Assembly (NCBI GenBank): GCA_001662425.1
Contig: BDDC01000453.1
Span: 21,601-61,840 of the forward strand
Source of the DNA: Chlamydomonas sphaeroides
Taxonomy: Eukaryota > Chlorophyta > Chlorophyceae > Chlamydomonadales > Chlamydomonadaceae
DNA: 40,240 bases
Reading direction: 5' to 3'
Shown: piece by piece, positions 1-10,900 of the stretch
How the letters are laid out: every line of letters starts with the position of its first letter
Numbering within the stretch: position 1 is the stretch's first letter
The notes under the pieces: model-generated
Seen by the model: the letters and a program-made list of their open reading frames with translations, nothing else
Databases searched by the model: none
Told to the model about the DNA's origin: nothing
Made by a program: the position numbers and the translations under genes

Positions 1-3000
1 GGCCTGCGCCGTGGTGCTGCGCGTGGTCAAGTCGCGGCAGCCGCTGCTGCAGACCAGTAAGCTGCTCTACCGGCTGTCCAAGGACAACAGCCACGACGGC
101 GCCTTCCGCCGCGAGGGGCTGCTGGAGCCGCTGGTGCACACAGTGCACATCATGGTGGCCTCGGCCCGCGGCAGCCACCACCCCGGCAACATGCACGAGG
201 TGGGCGGGCCGGCGAGCGTGCGTCCTCCGTGTGTGCGCAGGGGCTGGGCTAGTCCGGGTTCAGGGGGGACAAGGGGTATGGGAGGGGAGGGAAGTGCAGC
301 GGCGACCAGGCGATGGGTGGGGGTTTTGCCAAAGGTTCTAGCTGGGCGCATGCTCTAGCCGACTGGGGGGCGGATGCACGTACGGTTCTGTCAGCAGATG
401 CCAGACGGTTCCCCTACCCGCTAGCACCCTGCTGTCGACTGCTTGTCGCCCGTAATCGGACCTCTCCGCCGCCCCCATCCCGCAGCCGCTGGTGTACCTC
501 AACGGCTGCCTGAAGAACATCAGCCACGAGCCCAGCAACCAGCGCCAGCTCGTCAAGCTTGGCACCCTGCACGTGTTGGGGGCGCTGCTGCAGCAGATGG
601 CGGACCAGGTGCAGGGGTCAGCGGGGTAGGGGTGGGGCCGGGCGGCGCTGCGCAAACAAGGTGGCGCCGTGCACGTGGACCGCGCCTCCAAGCCCATGGG
701 GCCCACAGGGCCAGCCGGGGGAAGGGCTGTGTGACAGGGGTGGCAACGGCGCGACCGCCGCCAGTGCCCTTGCGGAAGGACATGGGGGATTGGAGCGGGG
801 AGACGTGAACTTGGGCCCCTCCCCCTCCGCCTATAGCCCATCCCTGCCGCCGGCCCCGGCCCCTCCGCTCCGTCAGGTCAAGTCCGGCGACGAGGCGCTG
901 CTGGAGTCGTGCGGGCAGGTGGCAGTGCAGGCCTCGGGCGTGCTGCGCAATCTGGCGGTGCCGCCCCACAACGCCTCGGCCTTCCTGGCGGCGGGCGTGC
1001 TGCCCGCCCTGCGCGCGGCCGTGTCGGCGCTCACCAACCAGGTGCGGCCGCCCCCGACACTGGAGGGTAGCTGCGCCGGGCCGCTACCGAGGCACTAATG
1101 CGGTGCGGTGCGGCAGAACGCGCGCCGCATATCTCCCAGCCAGTGCGTGTGGGCCGCCTCTTGAGCCCACCGTCCGAGTGGGGTCCGACCGGAGATCTGT
1201 CATTGTTGCAAGGGGCGTGGACATGTTGCGGCGCGGTTGCTGCCAGATATGCAGCGGCTGTCATGCGCTGGGCTCGCGCATGGGCGCGGTGGTGCTGCAG
1301 CGCGGGCTGCATGAGCCGTGCTTGCCCTCATTCCGTGGCACCTGTCCGCTCTCCTCGCCCGCCCGTCCTCTTGCCCTCGCCACTCGTCCCATTCCTGCAC
1401 CCCTCCTCCGCCCCCTCCGCCCCCTTGCCCCCCAGCCCGAGGTGGTGCTCAACGCCGGCCGCATCCTGTCCAAGCTCACGCTGCACGACGGCTGCCAGGC
1501 GGCCATGGCCGCGGACGGCGGATTCGCGCCGCTGCTGGTGGGCCGGGGGGGGGCGAAGCCGGGGAGGTTCCTGGGTATTGCTGGCGTGCCCCAGGGAAGC
1601 AGGCGGAGGCCGGGAGCAGCGATGGGAAAGGGGGGAAAAAGAGGGAGGGTTGTTGCGGAATCACTACCGCTCGCAGGCTTGCTAGAGGGGAGGGGTCCTG
1701 CGCCCCGGTCCTTGTCTCCGCTGTTCTCCATGGAAGCCCTCACAACCCTCCGCCCCTCCTCCCCCGCGCTCCCCCTGCCTGCCAGGTGTCGCTGCTGGGC
1801 CAGTACGCCGACCACCGCGCCATCCTGCTGCGGGTGGCCTTCGTGCTGGGCAACATGACCACCCACAGCGCTGAGTACAGGGAGCAGGTGCGCGCGCAGT
1901 GACGGGGGCGGGGAGGGCGGGGGGCAGAGGGTGCGGCCAAGGGAACGGGAAGGCGCGAGGGGCTCAAGTGCGTGAGCGTGCGATCATGCGAGGGAGCAGC
2001 ACCCGCCGTGGTGCAGGGCGCAAGGGACCCGTAGCGGGAAGCGCGGTGGGTGGGGCCCCAGCCGTCGGGGCAAAATGACACCGCGCAGCGCAAAGTACCG
2101 GGAGCAGGCGCAGTCGGTCTTGTGTTGCACCCGGTCAGGGGAAGGGTGCCGGGCAGCAGCAGCAGCAGCAGCAGCAAAATGGCACCGCGCGCTTGCCCTC
2201 CCCTCGCCACTTGCTACACCGCTGCCGCCCCCGGCCTTGCGCGGCCTCCCTGCCCCGCCACCGCCACTGCCAGGTCATCAACGTGCCCTTCTCACTGGTC
2301 ACGGTGATGGGCATCCTGCAGCGCTACGCCTTCGGCGGGCCCGCCGCCGAGGGGCCCGGCGCGGCCGCCAGCAGCACCGCGGCCGACCGGTGAGCGCACC
2401 GCCCAGCGCGCACACGCCGCCGGCGACGCGCCGCCGCGGCAACCCCGGCTGGCCCACCGCCTTTGCGCCCCTTCCCCCTCCGCCCGCAGCCGGTCACGCG
2501 CTCGCGACCTGCTGCTGCCGCCGCAGCCACACCCTCTCCCTCTACCAGCAGCACTCCCCTCCGATCACGCCCTCGCCCACCACGTGCGGCCCCCTCCCCC
2601 CTTCCCCCTCCCTTCCCCCTTCAGCCTGTCCAAGGCCGCCTCCCACGAGGACTGCCTGGTCAAGGTGCTGCGCCTGGCCGCCAACCTGGCCATCGCGCCC
2701 GAGGCGGGCACCGCGCTGGCCGCCGAGCCGGCCGTGGCGCGCGCGCTGCGGTCGCTGCTGGAGGGGCACGGGCTGGAGGGCAGCGAGGAGCTGGTGCTCA
2801 ACGCGGTGTGCGCGCTCACCAACCTCAGCTACTACCAGAGCGACCCGGCCACGGGCTTTGTTAACCAGGTGCGGCGGGGCGGGGAGAGCTGGGAGCGACG
2901 GGTTGGAGGAACGGTGCGCGAGGTGCAGCGCAGGGGGCCGACTGCGGGCTGCGCTGACCGCGCCCCGCTCGCTGCTGCACCCCTCCCCGGCCCCCACCCC

Positions 3001-4257
3001 CGCGCGCTGCGTAGGTGCTGGCGCTGCCGCCCGCGCGGCTGCTGCCTCGCATCACGCCGCTGCTCATGTGCGACAACGAGGAGGCGGTCATCGAGGCGGC
3101 CCGCGTGTACGGCAACTTCTCGCGCTCGCAGGAGGTCCGGGACTACATGCAGGTGGGCGGCGGGCGTGTGAGGGAGGGAGGGGGCGAGACGAGAGGGGGC
3201 AGGAGAGGGGGCAGGGCGTGGCGCCAGGTGTGGGCTGGGTGGCGTGGGCCCGAGCGGCTTGATGGTGGCGCTTACGAACAGCCAAGCATGGGTACTGCGC
3301 AATGGGCCGGGGCCCGACCCTGCGTTCCGGCGGCTCGCGCGCCACTTCTCTCCCCCACAACTGCCCCCACTCTGGCCTGCGCGCTTGCCCCAGCTCCTCT
3401 AGGTCCGCGTTACAACGGCGGCGCTGCCCTGTCCCTTCTTTACTGCCTACCCCCAACCGCACGCCTCTCACCCATGCCTCATGGGTCGTTGCCCGCCCAC
3501 CCGCCCCCCAGGCCACCCGCATCGTGGAGGCGCTGGTGCTGCTGCTGGACCACCCCAACTCCGAGGTGCTCTACAGCGTGGCCGGCTCGCTCATCAACTT
3601 CACCATGGACGCCTCCCGCAAGAGCGCGCTGGCGGAGCTGGGCGGCGGCAGCAGGCTGGTGGAGCTGCTGTCCAGGACCGTGGCGCAGGTGGGAGCGCGG
3701 GGGAGGGGTAGCGGGGCAGGGCAAGTGCCAGGAGCGCTAGGCGGGCCGCGGCCGCGGCCCCGGCAGGCTATCAAGGTCGCTGGCGCGGCGCGCGGCTGCG
3801 GCTGCGGCTGCGGTGCATGCGTGCGCGCTGGGATTTGTCGTTGGGTGGTGCGCGTGGCTCGCACCCTCTCCCCGACATGTTCTTGTCGTGACGCAACCCC
3901 CGCACGTGGTGCCCCCCCCTGGCGTCGCAGGGCGAGCTGAGCGAGCGGGACGAGGCCATCGTGGACGTGGTGTGCAAGGCGCTGTTCAACATCGCCAGCG
4001 CCGACGAGGCGGCGGCCGCGGCCGCCGACGCCGCGCCGGCGGGCTCCAGCGCCGGCTCTGGTGGGGGCGGCGGCGGCGTGAGCAGCAGCTTCAGCCTGGA
4101 GGAGGTGTGCGAGGTGCTGTCGGTGGTCGAGGCGCTGCAGGCCAGCGCGGCAGCCGAGGGCGATGCGGCGGGCGGCGTGATGGAGCGGCTGGCGGCGGCG
4201 ATGCGGCGGCTCAAGGAGCGCATGAGCAGCGCAGAGCTGGAGGCGCTGCCGGAGTAG
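1..4257 (+). CDS. ARMC2: ARMC2 armadillo-repeat protein, 3' part (PF27 orthologue)
   Basis: The gene enters from the left edge. Exons: 1-199, 486-608, 877-1041, 1436-1537, 1786-1887, 2274-2389, 2625-2868, 3015-3152, 3512-3688, 3931-4257. All ten join in frame, giving about 563 residues to the TAG at 4255-4257. The protein is a string of helical armadillo repeats. Landmarks shared with animal ARMC2 are SKLLYRLSKD, GRILSKLTLH, RVAFVLGNMT, VLRLAANLAI, ALTNLSYYQ and ARVYGNFS, in the family's order. The last exon adds a Gly/Ala/Ser linker and a charged helical tail. From the literature, ARMC2 (Chlamydomonas PF27) is a cargo adapter that lets intraflagellar transport carry radial spokes into growing cilia; loss causes paralysed flagella, and male infertility in mammals. 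That role is inferred by homology. The N-terminal part and start codon lie outside the window. Introns hold a dispersed repeat (1257-1316) and a CAG run. Confidence 0.88.
1257..1316 (+). repeat. Dispersed repeat C, copy 1 (ARMC2 intron)
   Basis: A 60-base block matches 5013-5072 at 53 of 60 positions, ungapped, in the same orientation. Weaker similarity extends upstream on both copies to about 1138 and 4943. Neither copy overlaps coding sequence: this one lies in the ARMC2 intron 1042-1435. The shared core is GCGCATGGGCGCGG followed by CTGCAG and GGGCTGCATG. Confidence 0.75.
2154..2176. repeat. (CAG)n microsatellite in ARMC2 intron
   Basis: Uninterrupted CAG/AGC trinucleotide run of about seven units inside the 1888-2273 intron of ARMC2. 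It is spliced out of the model and does not contribute glutamines. Confidence 0.85.
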
Positions 4258-4515
4258 CGGGGCGCGCGGGGGTGACGGGCAGGAGGGAGTGGGGGGTGGA
4301 GGGTGCTAGGTTGCTAGTAGCGCTGGCGGTGTGTGTGGTGGGGCTGGGCGACCGGAGTCGGTGCGGTGCGCGCCCGGGCTGTGCTCTTCTGCCATGGACG
4401 CAGCTGTGGAGCACATATGCTAGGAGTAAGGTCGTAGCTCACGGGCATACACTGTCCAAGTGGGCAGGGGCGCGTGCGAGGTGACCGCGGGAAGAGCAGG
4501 TGGTGTGTGCCGGCT

Positions 4516-4520
4516 TGTAA
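4516..4520 (+). terminator. TGTAA poly(A) signal, probable ARMC2 3' end
   Basis: TGTAA is the usual polyadenylation signal in Chlamydomonas and Volvox. This copy lies about 260 bases after the ARMC2 stop codon, a plausible 3' UTR length. A second TGTAA occurs near 4749. Confidence 0.45.
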
Positions 4521-5012
4521 AATCGGTCTGGAGCAGGGGTGACGCTGCGCACAAAACAATGCCGCTGACAGCAAGGTGCTTGTAGTAGGCCGGCAGCTGT
4601 GGCAGGCCGGCAGCTGTGGCGCCGTGTGGCGTGCATGCGGCATGCCACATGTCACGGGTTGCGACTTTCGCGCCTCGCTCTGCCTTCAATGCGTCCGTCA
4701 GTGCCAAGCAGTAACATGCCCGTCGTTCAAGATGCACAGCCGCATTGGTGTAAAGTAAGCGCCTCGCGCACTTCCGCCGAAGGGCCCAAGGGCGACTTTC
4801 GGTTTCGCGCCGTTCCTAGTCGCTGCTGCCGCGGGGACTTTTACTGAACGCGCCTGTTACACGCTACATTGCAACTTGCAGCCATGTACCGTTCCAGTTG
4901 AGCGACGTTTTCGCGGTGGCGGGAAATTTGTGTTGCATGTCGCCCAGTCAGCGCGCGTCGGCCGCTTTCAAGCCTGGCCGTGCAGTTGCTGTGAGATGAG
5001 GCTGATGCAGCT

Positions 5013-5072
5013 GCTGCCATGCGTTGGGCGCGCGCATGGGCGCGGGGGTACTGCAGGGCGGGCTGCATGGGC
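5013..5072 (+). repeat. Dispersed repeat C, copy 2 (upstream of 14-3-3)
   Basis: Matches 1257-1316 with seven differences in 60 bases; looser similarity begins near 4943. It ends about 120 bases before the 14-3-3 ATG, so it sits in the promoter or 5' UTR of that gene. Confidence 0.75.
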
Positions 5073-5192
5073 GCGCCGAGAGGAGGAAGGCCGCTCCCGG
5101 GCTTTCCCCGCCCTGTTTATACAGTTGTCGCTCACAGTACTATCCGCACTTGCTACTTGTCCCACCCTCCCTATCGTCAAGCGTTAGCCACT

Positions 5193-6647
5193 ATGGCGGT
5201 CGACCGGGAGGAATGCGTCTACATGGCGAAGCTGGCTGAGCAGGCTGAGCGCTACGACGAGATGGTCGAGGAGATGAAGAAGGTTGCTAAGCTGGTCCAC
5301 GACCAGGAGCTCTCGGTGGAGGAGCGCAACCTGCTCTCGGTGGCCTACAAGAACGTCATCGGCGCTCGCCGCGCCTCCTGGCGCATTATCTCCTCCATAG
5401 AGCAGAAGGAGGAGAGCAAGGGCAATGAGGAGCACGTCCAGCGCATCCGCAAGTACCGCACGGTGGTAAGCGCTAGCTATCGGACAAGGGCTTGCTGATC
5501 CCACATGGGGAACCTTCGTCCCTCGGCGCCCGCGCGCGCGCGTGTTCCCTGTGGTCGTGTGAGCCCTTGCGCCATGCCCATGACCAGGTGGAGGAGGAGC
5601 TCAGCAAAATCTGCGCCAGCATCCTTCAGCTGTTGGACGACCACCTGATCCCCACTGCCTCCACCGGCGAGAGCAAGGTCTTCTACCTGAAGATGAAGGG
5701 CGACTACCACCGCTACCTGGCTGAGTTTAAGACCAGCGCTGACCGGAAGGAGGCCGCTGAGCACACCCTGCTCGCGTACAAGGCCGCGCAGGTGCGCTTT
5801 TCAAGGCCCTCGCCTCTTGTTGCCCTGCAAACCCGCGGTCAAGCCTTGCTTAACCTCCATGCGACCGCGCTTTCTTCCGCAGGACATTGCACTGGTCGAC
5901 CTCCCGCCGACTCACCCCATTCGCCTGGGCCTGGCGCTCAACTTCTCCGTCTTCTACTATGAGATTCTCAACTCGCCCGAGCGCGCTTGCCACCTGGCCA
6001 AGCAGGTACGCGCCTTTGTAGCTTCCGGTGCTGTGGCATTCGCTCAAACGTGCACCTTCTGCGCAGGCCTTCGACGAGGCTATTGCTGAGCTCGACTCGC
6101 TCGGCGAGGAGTCCTACAAGGACAGCACCCTCATCATGCAGCTCCTGCGCGACAACCTCACACTGTGGACGTCGGACATGCAGGTGCGTTTCTCAGCGTT
6201 CGGCATCGCCTGTAGCCATCTCCAGCATCATATGGACATGCTTGTGGCGTCCTGCGCTACCGGAAGCTGCCCTGGTGACCTTCGTAGCCCTTGACTGATG
6301 CCGCATGTCTGCATCCGCGGTCTGCTTTCGGCGTTTAGCATCATGGGTGCTGTCCTTGTTGCAGCCCAGTGTTAGGAGTTGCAGCATTATCCGTCGTATA
6401 GGCGCGAGTGTTCAGGGCAACTTGACGGCCTGCTTTGCGCTCCACCTGACCATACCTAGCAGCATTGCGTCATCAGCCTTGCCTGGTTCACAGTGCACCG
6501 TGTCGCTTGTTGCGGTGTAGTTTACCGGTGGCCTGGATTCATCTGACTAATTCTCCCTTCCCCACCTTGTGACCCTGCTTTTAGGACCCCGCCGGCGGTG
6601 ACGACCGCGAGGGGGCTGACATGAAGGTGGAGGACGCTGAGCCCTGA
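5193..6647 (+). CDS. 14-3-3 protein
   Basis: Exons: 5193-5465, 5588-5791, 5883-6005, 6067-6183, 6585-6647; all junctions are phase 0 and the product is 259 residues, the usual length for algal 14-3-3. 14-3-3 dimers bind phosphoserine/phosphothreonine motifs on client proteins and act in signalling, metabolism and transport, mainly in the cytosol. The nine-helix fold is complete. The phosphate-binding set is visible: K53 and R60 in the AYKNVIGARRASWR helix, and R133-Y134 in GDYHRYLAEF. The second family signature (STLIMQLLRDNLTLWTSD) ends exon 4. Exon 5 encodes only the variable acidic tail of 20 residues, after a 401-base intron that is longer than the others (61-122 bases). The ATG at 5193 gives the canonical start (MAVDREECVYMAKLAEQAE). 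Confidence 0.96.
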
Positions 6648-7306
6648 AAGCGCCCAGCAATCGGTCTGGGAGGAGCTTTGTTGTAGACAGTGGGCAGAAT
6701 ACGTGCAGGGGGCAAGGGTGCGGGTTGTGCGCAGTGGGCAACGGTGCTTGCCCTCGTCGATCCTAGCGCAGGATCTATCACGATGCATGTGTCCGTTGGG
6801 CCTGGGGTCGTCGGCACTATCAAATCGTTAGGGTGCCGTGTTCGAGAGCATGCGGGCCTGTTAAGGCCCCTGCTCGTCGTGCTGGCGAACGGCCTGAGTG
6901 GCCGGGGAGGTCGTGGCATGGGTTAGTCGCGCACTGAACGTTGGGCGTCCGTCTGGGGAGCATGCGGGTCGGCCGTGTCTTGCTGTATGGCATCCGGTTG
7001 GCTCCGCCTCCGCGGTGCCTGCGCGCAAGATGACCGAATCTAGAACTTCACGGAGAGATGACGTGCGACTTCGCTCTCTTTCTTGGGTGCGGGGGTCCAT
7101 TCCCTGCTGATGGGTAGCCTTTCACTTGTGGCCCGGCCCGGTGGATGCGCTCTTCTTGCCAAGTAACACATAAAACGTCTGGATGTTCCTGGTAATGTGT
7201 TGGATGCCGTGCACGCGCGGAGCTTGGCCGCTACAGTAAACACGTTCCTTGTGCGACCTCACCCGGATTTTGAGGTCTATTGGCTTTCAAATGGCCCCAG
7301 CCCCAC

Positions 7307-7363
7307 GTCTGGTCAGGGTGGCCTCTTTTTGGGGCGAGCCATGCACCCATGCGCAGCTGAGGC
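7307..7363 (+). repeat. Dispersed repeat A, copy 1
   Basis: The 57-base stretch from TCTGGTCAGGGTGGCCTC to CATGCGCAGCTG recurs almost exactly at 7882-7938. The pair are direct repeats about 575 bases apart. Confidence 0.85.
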
Positions 7364-7366
7364 GCA

Positions 7367-7371
7367 TTACA
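7367..7371 (-). terminator. TGTAA motif (minus), possible 3' end of Sfi1-like gene
   Basis: TTACA on the + strand reads TGTAA on the minus strand, about 600 bases after the stop codon at 7969. A motif of five bases occurs often by chance, so this is tentative. Confidence 0.3.
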
Positions 7372-7756
7372 GACGGACAAGGGGCCGCGGCGAAAGCACG
7401 GCTCCCTTGGCCCCGAAGCGCACGAACATCAGCGGCAGCCCTAGACAGGGCGAGCCCCAGCCCCACGCACGCCGCCCTCCGGAGGGGACGCATCCACGGA
7501 TCAGCCGCGAGCGCGCATAGGCTGATTGACCTCCGCACCAGGCATAACGACAAGTCAACCCCGCTTACTGCTTTTCTGCTGCTGCTGTGCCTCCAGCTGC
7601 TCGGGGCTGAGCGCCCGGCCTGCTTCCGCCCTGGCGGCGGCGATGGGCCTGGCGGCGATGGGCCTGGCGGCGGAGGCGGAAGGGTTGGTAGCGGCCGCCG
7701 CAAGCGGCCGCGACACAGCGACAGCGGCAGCAGCAGCGGCGTGCGTTGAGATGTGC

Positions 7757-7945
7757 ATTCCTGCCGTTTCAGGCAGATCGGGCGGCTAGGTCCGGCCCGT
7801 GCGGTGAGGGCACGGAGGTCGATGTGCCCGAGACCTCTCAAATAGCCCCGGCGACAACCGCATGATGACCGACTGTTTGCGTCTGGTCAGGGTGGCCTCT
7901 TTTGGGGGCGAGCCATGCACCCATGCGCAGCTGGGGAGGTTTGGC
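7757..7945 (+). repeat. Dispersed repeat A, copy 2 (longest)
   Basis: Shares its 3' part with copy 1. It also shares two blocks with the inverted copy at 22375-22475: TCCTGCCGTT followed by AGGCAG and TCGGGCGGC near 7758, and GGGGCGAGCCATGCAC near 7905. Its end, CAGCTGGGGAGGTTTG, recurs near 19949. It runs to just before the end of the Sfi1-like coding sequence. Confidence 0.7.
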
Positions 7946-7968
7946 TGTCACATGATATGACCTGGCGC

Positions 7969-10900
7969 CTACATACAGTGCCTTGTCAACCCCTCGACAC
8001 AGTGATGACCACCGAGCACTGCGTTGCGGCGAAGTACGCCCCAAGCATGCTTGAGCAGCCTGCGCCTCCACCACTCAGCTGCCAGCTGCTTCTGCGCCAG
8101 CTGAATCAAAAGCCGTCGAGACCCTCTATCCATTCCCGCCACCCCTCCACCTCGTGAGCTCGACGCCTCGACCATGCCTGCATCCAACGCTACGGAACTC
8201 GAGCTTCTGGCGGCCTCGTCGCCAAACAGCAGTACCTGAGCCCTGCCGCCGTCACACGTACCAAATTCCTTGAAGCAGCCCGCCCTTGTGAATGCCGACG
8301 AGCACGGCGTGCCTCCGGGCGACGCCGAGCTATTGGCCCGAAGCGGCGCCAGCACCGGCCGTATCGTAGCGCCCGCAGCCAGGGCTTCCAGGGACCCGGA
8401 CCGCCGAGGTGGCGACGCGCAGCTGCTGGCCGCCACCGGCGCTGCCGTTTGCACAAACGGTACGCGCGCGCGCAGCGGCAGGGGTGGCACGCCGACTCTT
8501 GGGTCCGGCAAGAGCGCCCCTGTCACCCCACTCAGCTCAGCAGCCGCTGCTGCCGCGTGCCGCCTCAGCAGCTCCCCCGCCTGCGCCTCCCGTCGCTGCG
8601 CCACCAGCCGCCGCGCCTCCTCCTCATGCTCTCGCTCCAGCGCAAGGGGCTGCAACGCCGCGTGCCGCGCCGCGGCCGTGAGGCCACCTCGGTCCACCTC
8701 ATCCAGCGTCCGAAGCAGCGCCAGCCGCGGCGCGCGCGCCTCCGCCACGACGGCCCACCAGGCGCGCAGCGCGGCCCGCAGCCGCGACCCCGCGTGGTGT
8801 GCCTCGGCGGTGCGCCACGCGCGCGAGGCGGCGCAAGCCAGGCAGCGAAGCGCGCGTAGCTGCAGGCCGTGGTCGTGGTGCAGGTGGGCGGCGGCCTGCA
8901 GGCGGCCCTTGGCGCGGCTGCGGTCGAGGAAAGCCGACCAGGCGGCCAGGCAGTGCTCGGCCAGGCGCCTACAGGGCAGGGACAGGGGCATCTGTGTGGG
9001 CGCTTCGAGGGCCGCCTCACGAGCACCGTCTTCCCGCATGTCCTGGCTGCAGAACAATGCGGGCCTTATCGAGTAGAATCAGTGAAGCCAGAGTGCAACG
9101 GTGCGGGGCTGTGTCCTGTGCTGAGTGCAGACCGCTCCTCGCAACGCAGCCCCACGCACCGGGCCCGGCGGGCGACCGCAAGCGAGGCGATGCGGCGGAG
9201 GAGCACACCACGGGCAGCCGCGTGACGCCACGCGAGCAGCAGCTCCCGCCGCCGGTGACCCAGCTGCCAGCTGCGCAGGTGCGCCTCGGCCAGCGCGCTG
9301 CGCGCGTGCGGAAGGCAGCGAAGCGCGAGCAGCGAGCGGCGCGCCAGGGAGCGAGCGTGGTGCCTGCGCGGGGGCGCAGCATTGGCCGCGTTGGCTTGAC
9401 AACGAAGAGGCCTCGACCAAGGAACTGCCCAGGGTGCTCGCGCATCAGCTGCTTCATCCGCCCGTCCCTCACCTCCGAGGCTCTACGAGTGCCGCCGCCA
9501 ACGCCGCGAGCACGCAGCGCTGCAGCCACGCTGCCCGCACGCCCGCCTCGCCGTCTGCAAAGCCGCGCGCGCGGAGCAGACGGCGCAGGCTGCAGCGGCT
9601 GCTCCGCTCCTTGCGAGCCTCTTGGGTCAGGCGCCGCCACGCGCGCAGCATGCGGGCGGCCTTGGCTGCCAGGTAGCGCTCCTGGTGCGATGCCGCGACG
9701 ACGGCCTGCGTGTGGGGCGGAAGAGGGCGTCAGCGGGGGTCGGAGACTTTGTGGGCGGGGAGTCACCGGCCTTCACAAGGAAGAAGGCATGCCGCGGGCT
9801 GTGACAGGGTAGAGCACGGCACGGGGCAGTGCAGCCCGCTGCCCTCGACTGGTGTACGGGCATCGGGAGGGGATGGCGTCTCACCTGCCAGACGCAGAAG
9901 GCGCGCACGCGCAGTAGCGATGACCGGAACGCGTCGGCGGCCTGCTCGTTGATGCGCTGGGCCCGCTTGGCGCGGCGGTGGCAGCGGTAGGCACACAGCT
10001 GGTCCCAAGCAGAGCGCAGGCACAGGTACTCGGAGCCCAGGCTGCGTCGGGAGAAGTGCCGGGGAGGGGGGCGGTGCAGGGGCCGGCAACCGTGCTGAGC
10101 CTGCGCCAGGCTGGGTGGGGGTGGGGTGTGCGCTTGGGCCGAGGGTGTGCATGCCAAGGCAGGGGCCATGCAGTACCCTGACACCGCGGTGAGCGCGCTG
10201 GCCCTGGCCCGGGGTTGGGTGGGGGCAAGGGTGATGCCGCCCGGGCTGCAAGGGCAAGCCCAGCCGGGGCTCGAAGCCGGCCGGGCGGGGACTACCGAGA
10301 AAGCTCAGGGCCTTCCTCCCGCTGCTACATGCTTGCCGGGGCCCCGAGCGGCCTCCATATGGCCAAGCCCAGGTGCCTCGCCGCTCGCCGGCACTCACTT
10401 GGCCAGCGCGTCGGCGTACTGCTCCCACAGCAGCTCGGCGCGCGAGAAGACGCTGTGCAGAAGGCGCTGGGTGCGCAGCACGTGGCGCCAGCGGTGCAGG
10501 CAGCGCCGCTGCAAGCCCCGCTCGTACCTGATGGGCCGGGGTGGGGTGGGATGGGGGGAAATGAGTGGGCAGGGGTGGGGCCCCGGCGGCAACGAATGGC
10601 GACAGGTGAGGACGCGACCGCGAGCAGCGCGCTACAGTAGCTTGCAGGCGAGGTCGATGGATGCGTGGACGGGGGCTCCAGCGGTGAGGGACCTGGCTCG
10701 GGTGAGAGGGCAGAAAGGGGTCAGGAGAGGGGTCATGCGCACATTGGAGACGACGGCCACAAGGCACAGGGTGTCACCGAGATCCCCGGGCCGTGCGCGC
10801 AACGCGTGTACCCACATGGCGCTGGCCGCCGCCTTGCGCAGCGCCCGCTCCGCCTGCAGCGCCAGCCCCAGCCGCCAGCGCTGCAGCAGCCCGCGCAGCC

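Larger units (their letters stand above)
4258..5192. other. ARMC2 3' flank and 14-3-3 upstream region
   Basis: No coding sequence supported. It holds the likely ARMC2 3' untranslated region with a TGTAA motif at 4516-4520, a short duplication of GGCCGGCAGCTGTGGC near 4589-4620, and repeat C copy 2 about 120 bases before the 14-3-3 start codon. The 14-3-3 promoter must lie here, but I see no clear TATA box. Confidence 0.6.
6648..7968. other. Convergent intergenic region with repeats
   Basis: Lies between the 14-3-3 stop (+) and the Sfi1-like stop (-), so both 3' UTRs should be here. Open frames are present but none has conserved content or plausible splice structure. It contains two direct copies of dispersed repeat A (7307-7363 and 7757-7945). 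I found no TGTAA on the + strand close to the 14-3-3 stop. Confidence 0.6.

Noticed and set aside
7526..7841. Short Ala- or Gly-rich open frames near 7.6 kb
   Set aside because: They come from GGCGGC/GCAGCA-type simple sequence next to repeat A copy 2.
7307..7945. Direct repeats considered as a CRISPR array or long terminal repeats
   Set aside because: Only two copies, unequal in extent, with no regular spacers, primer-binding site or polymerase remnant between them.
8270..9812. Long + strand open frames opposite the Sfi1-like 3' exons
   Set aside because: Antisense shadows of GC-rich coding sequence; they have no coherent splice structure, while the minus strand joins perfectly.
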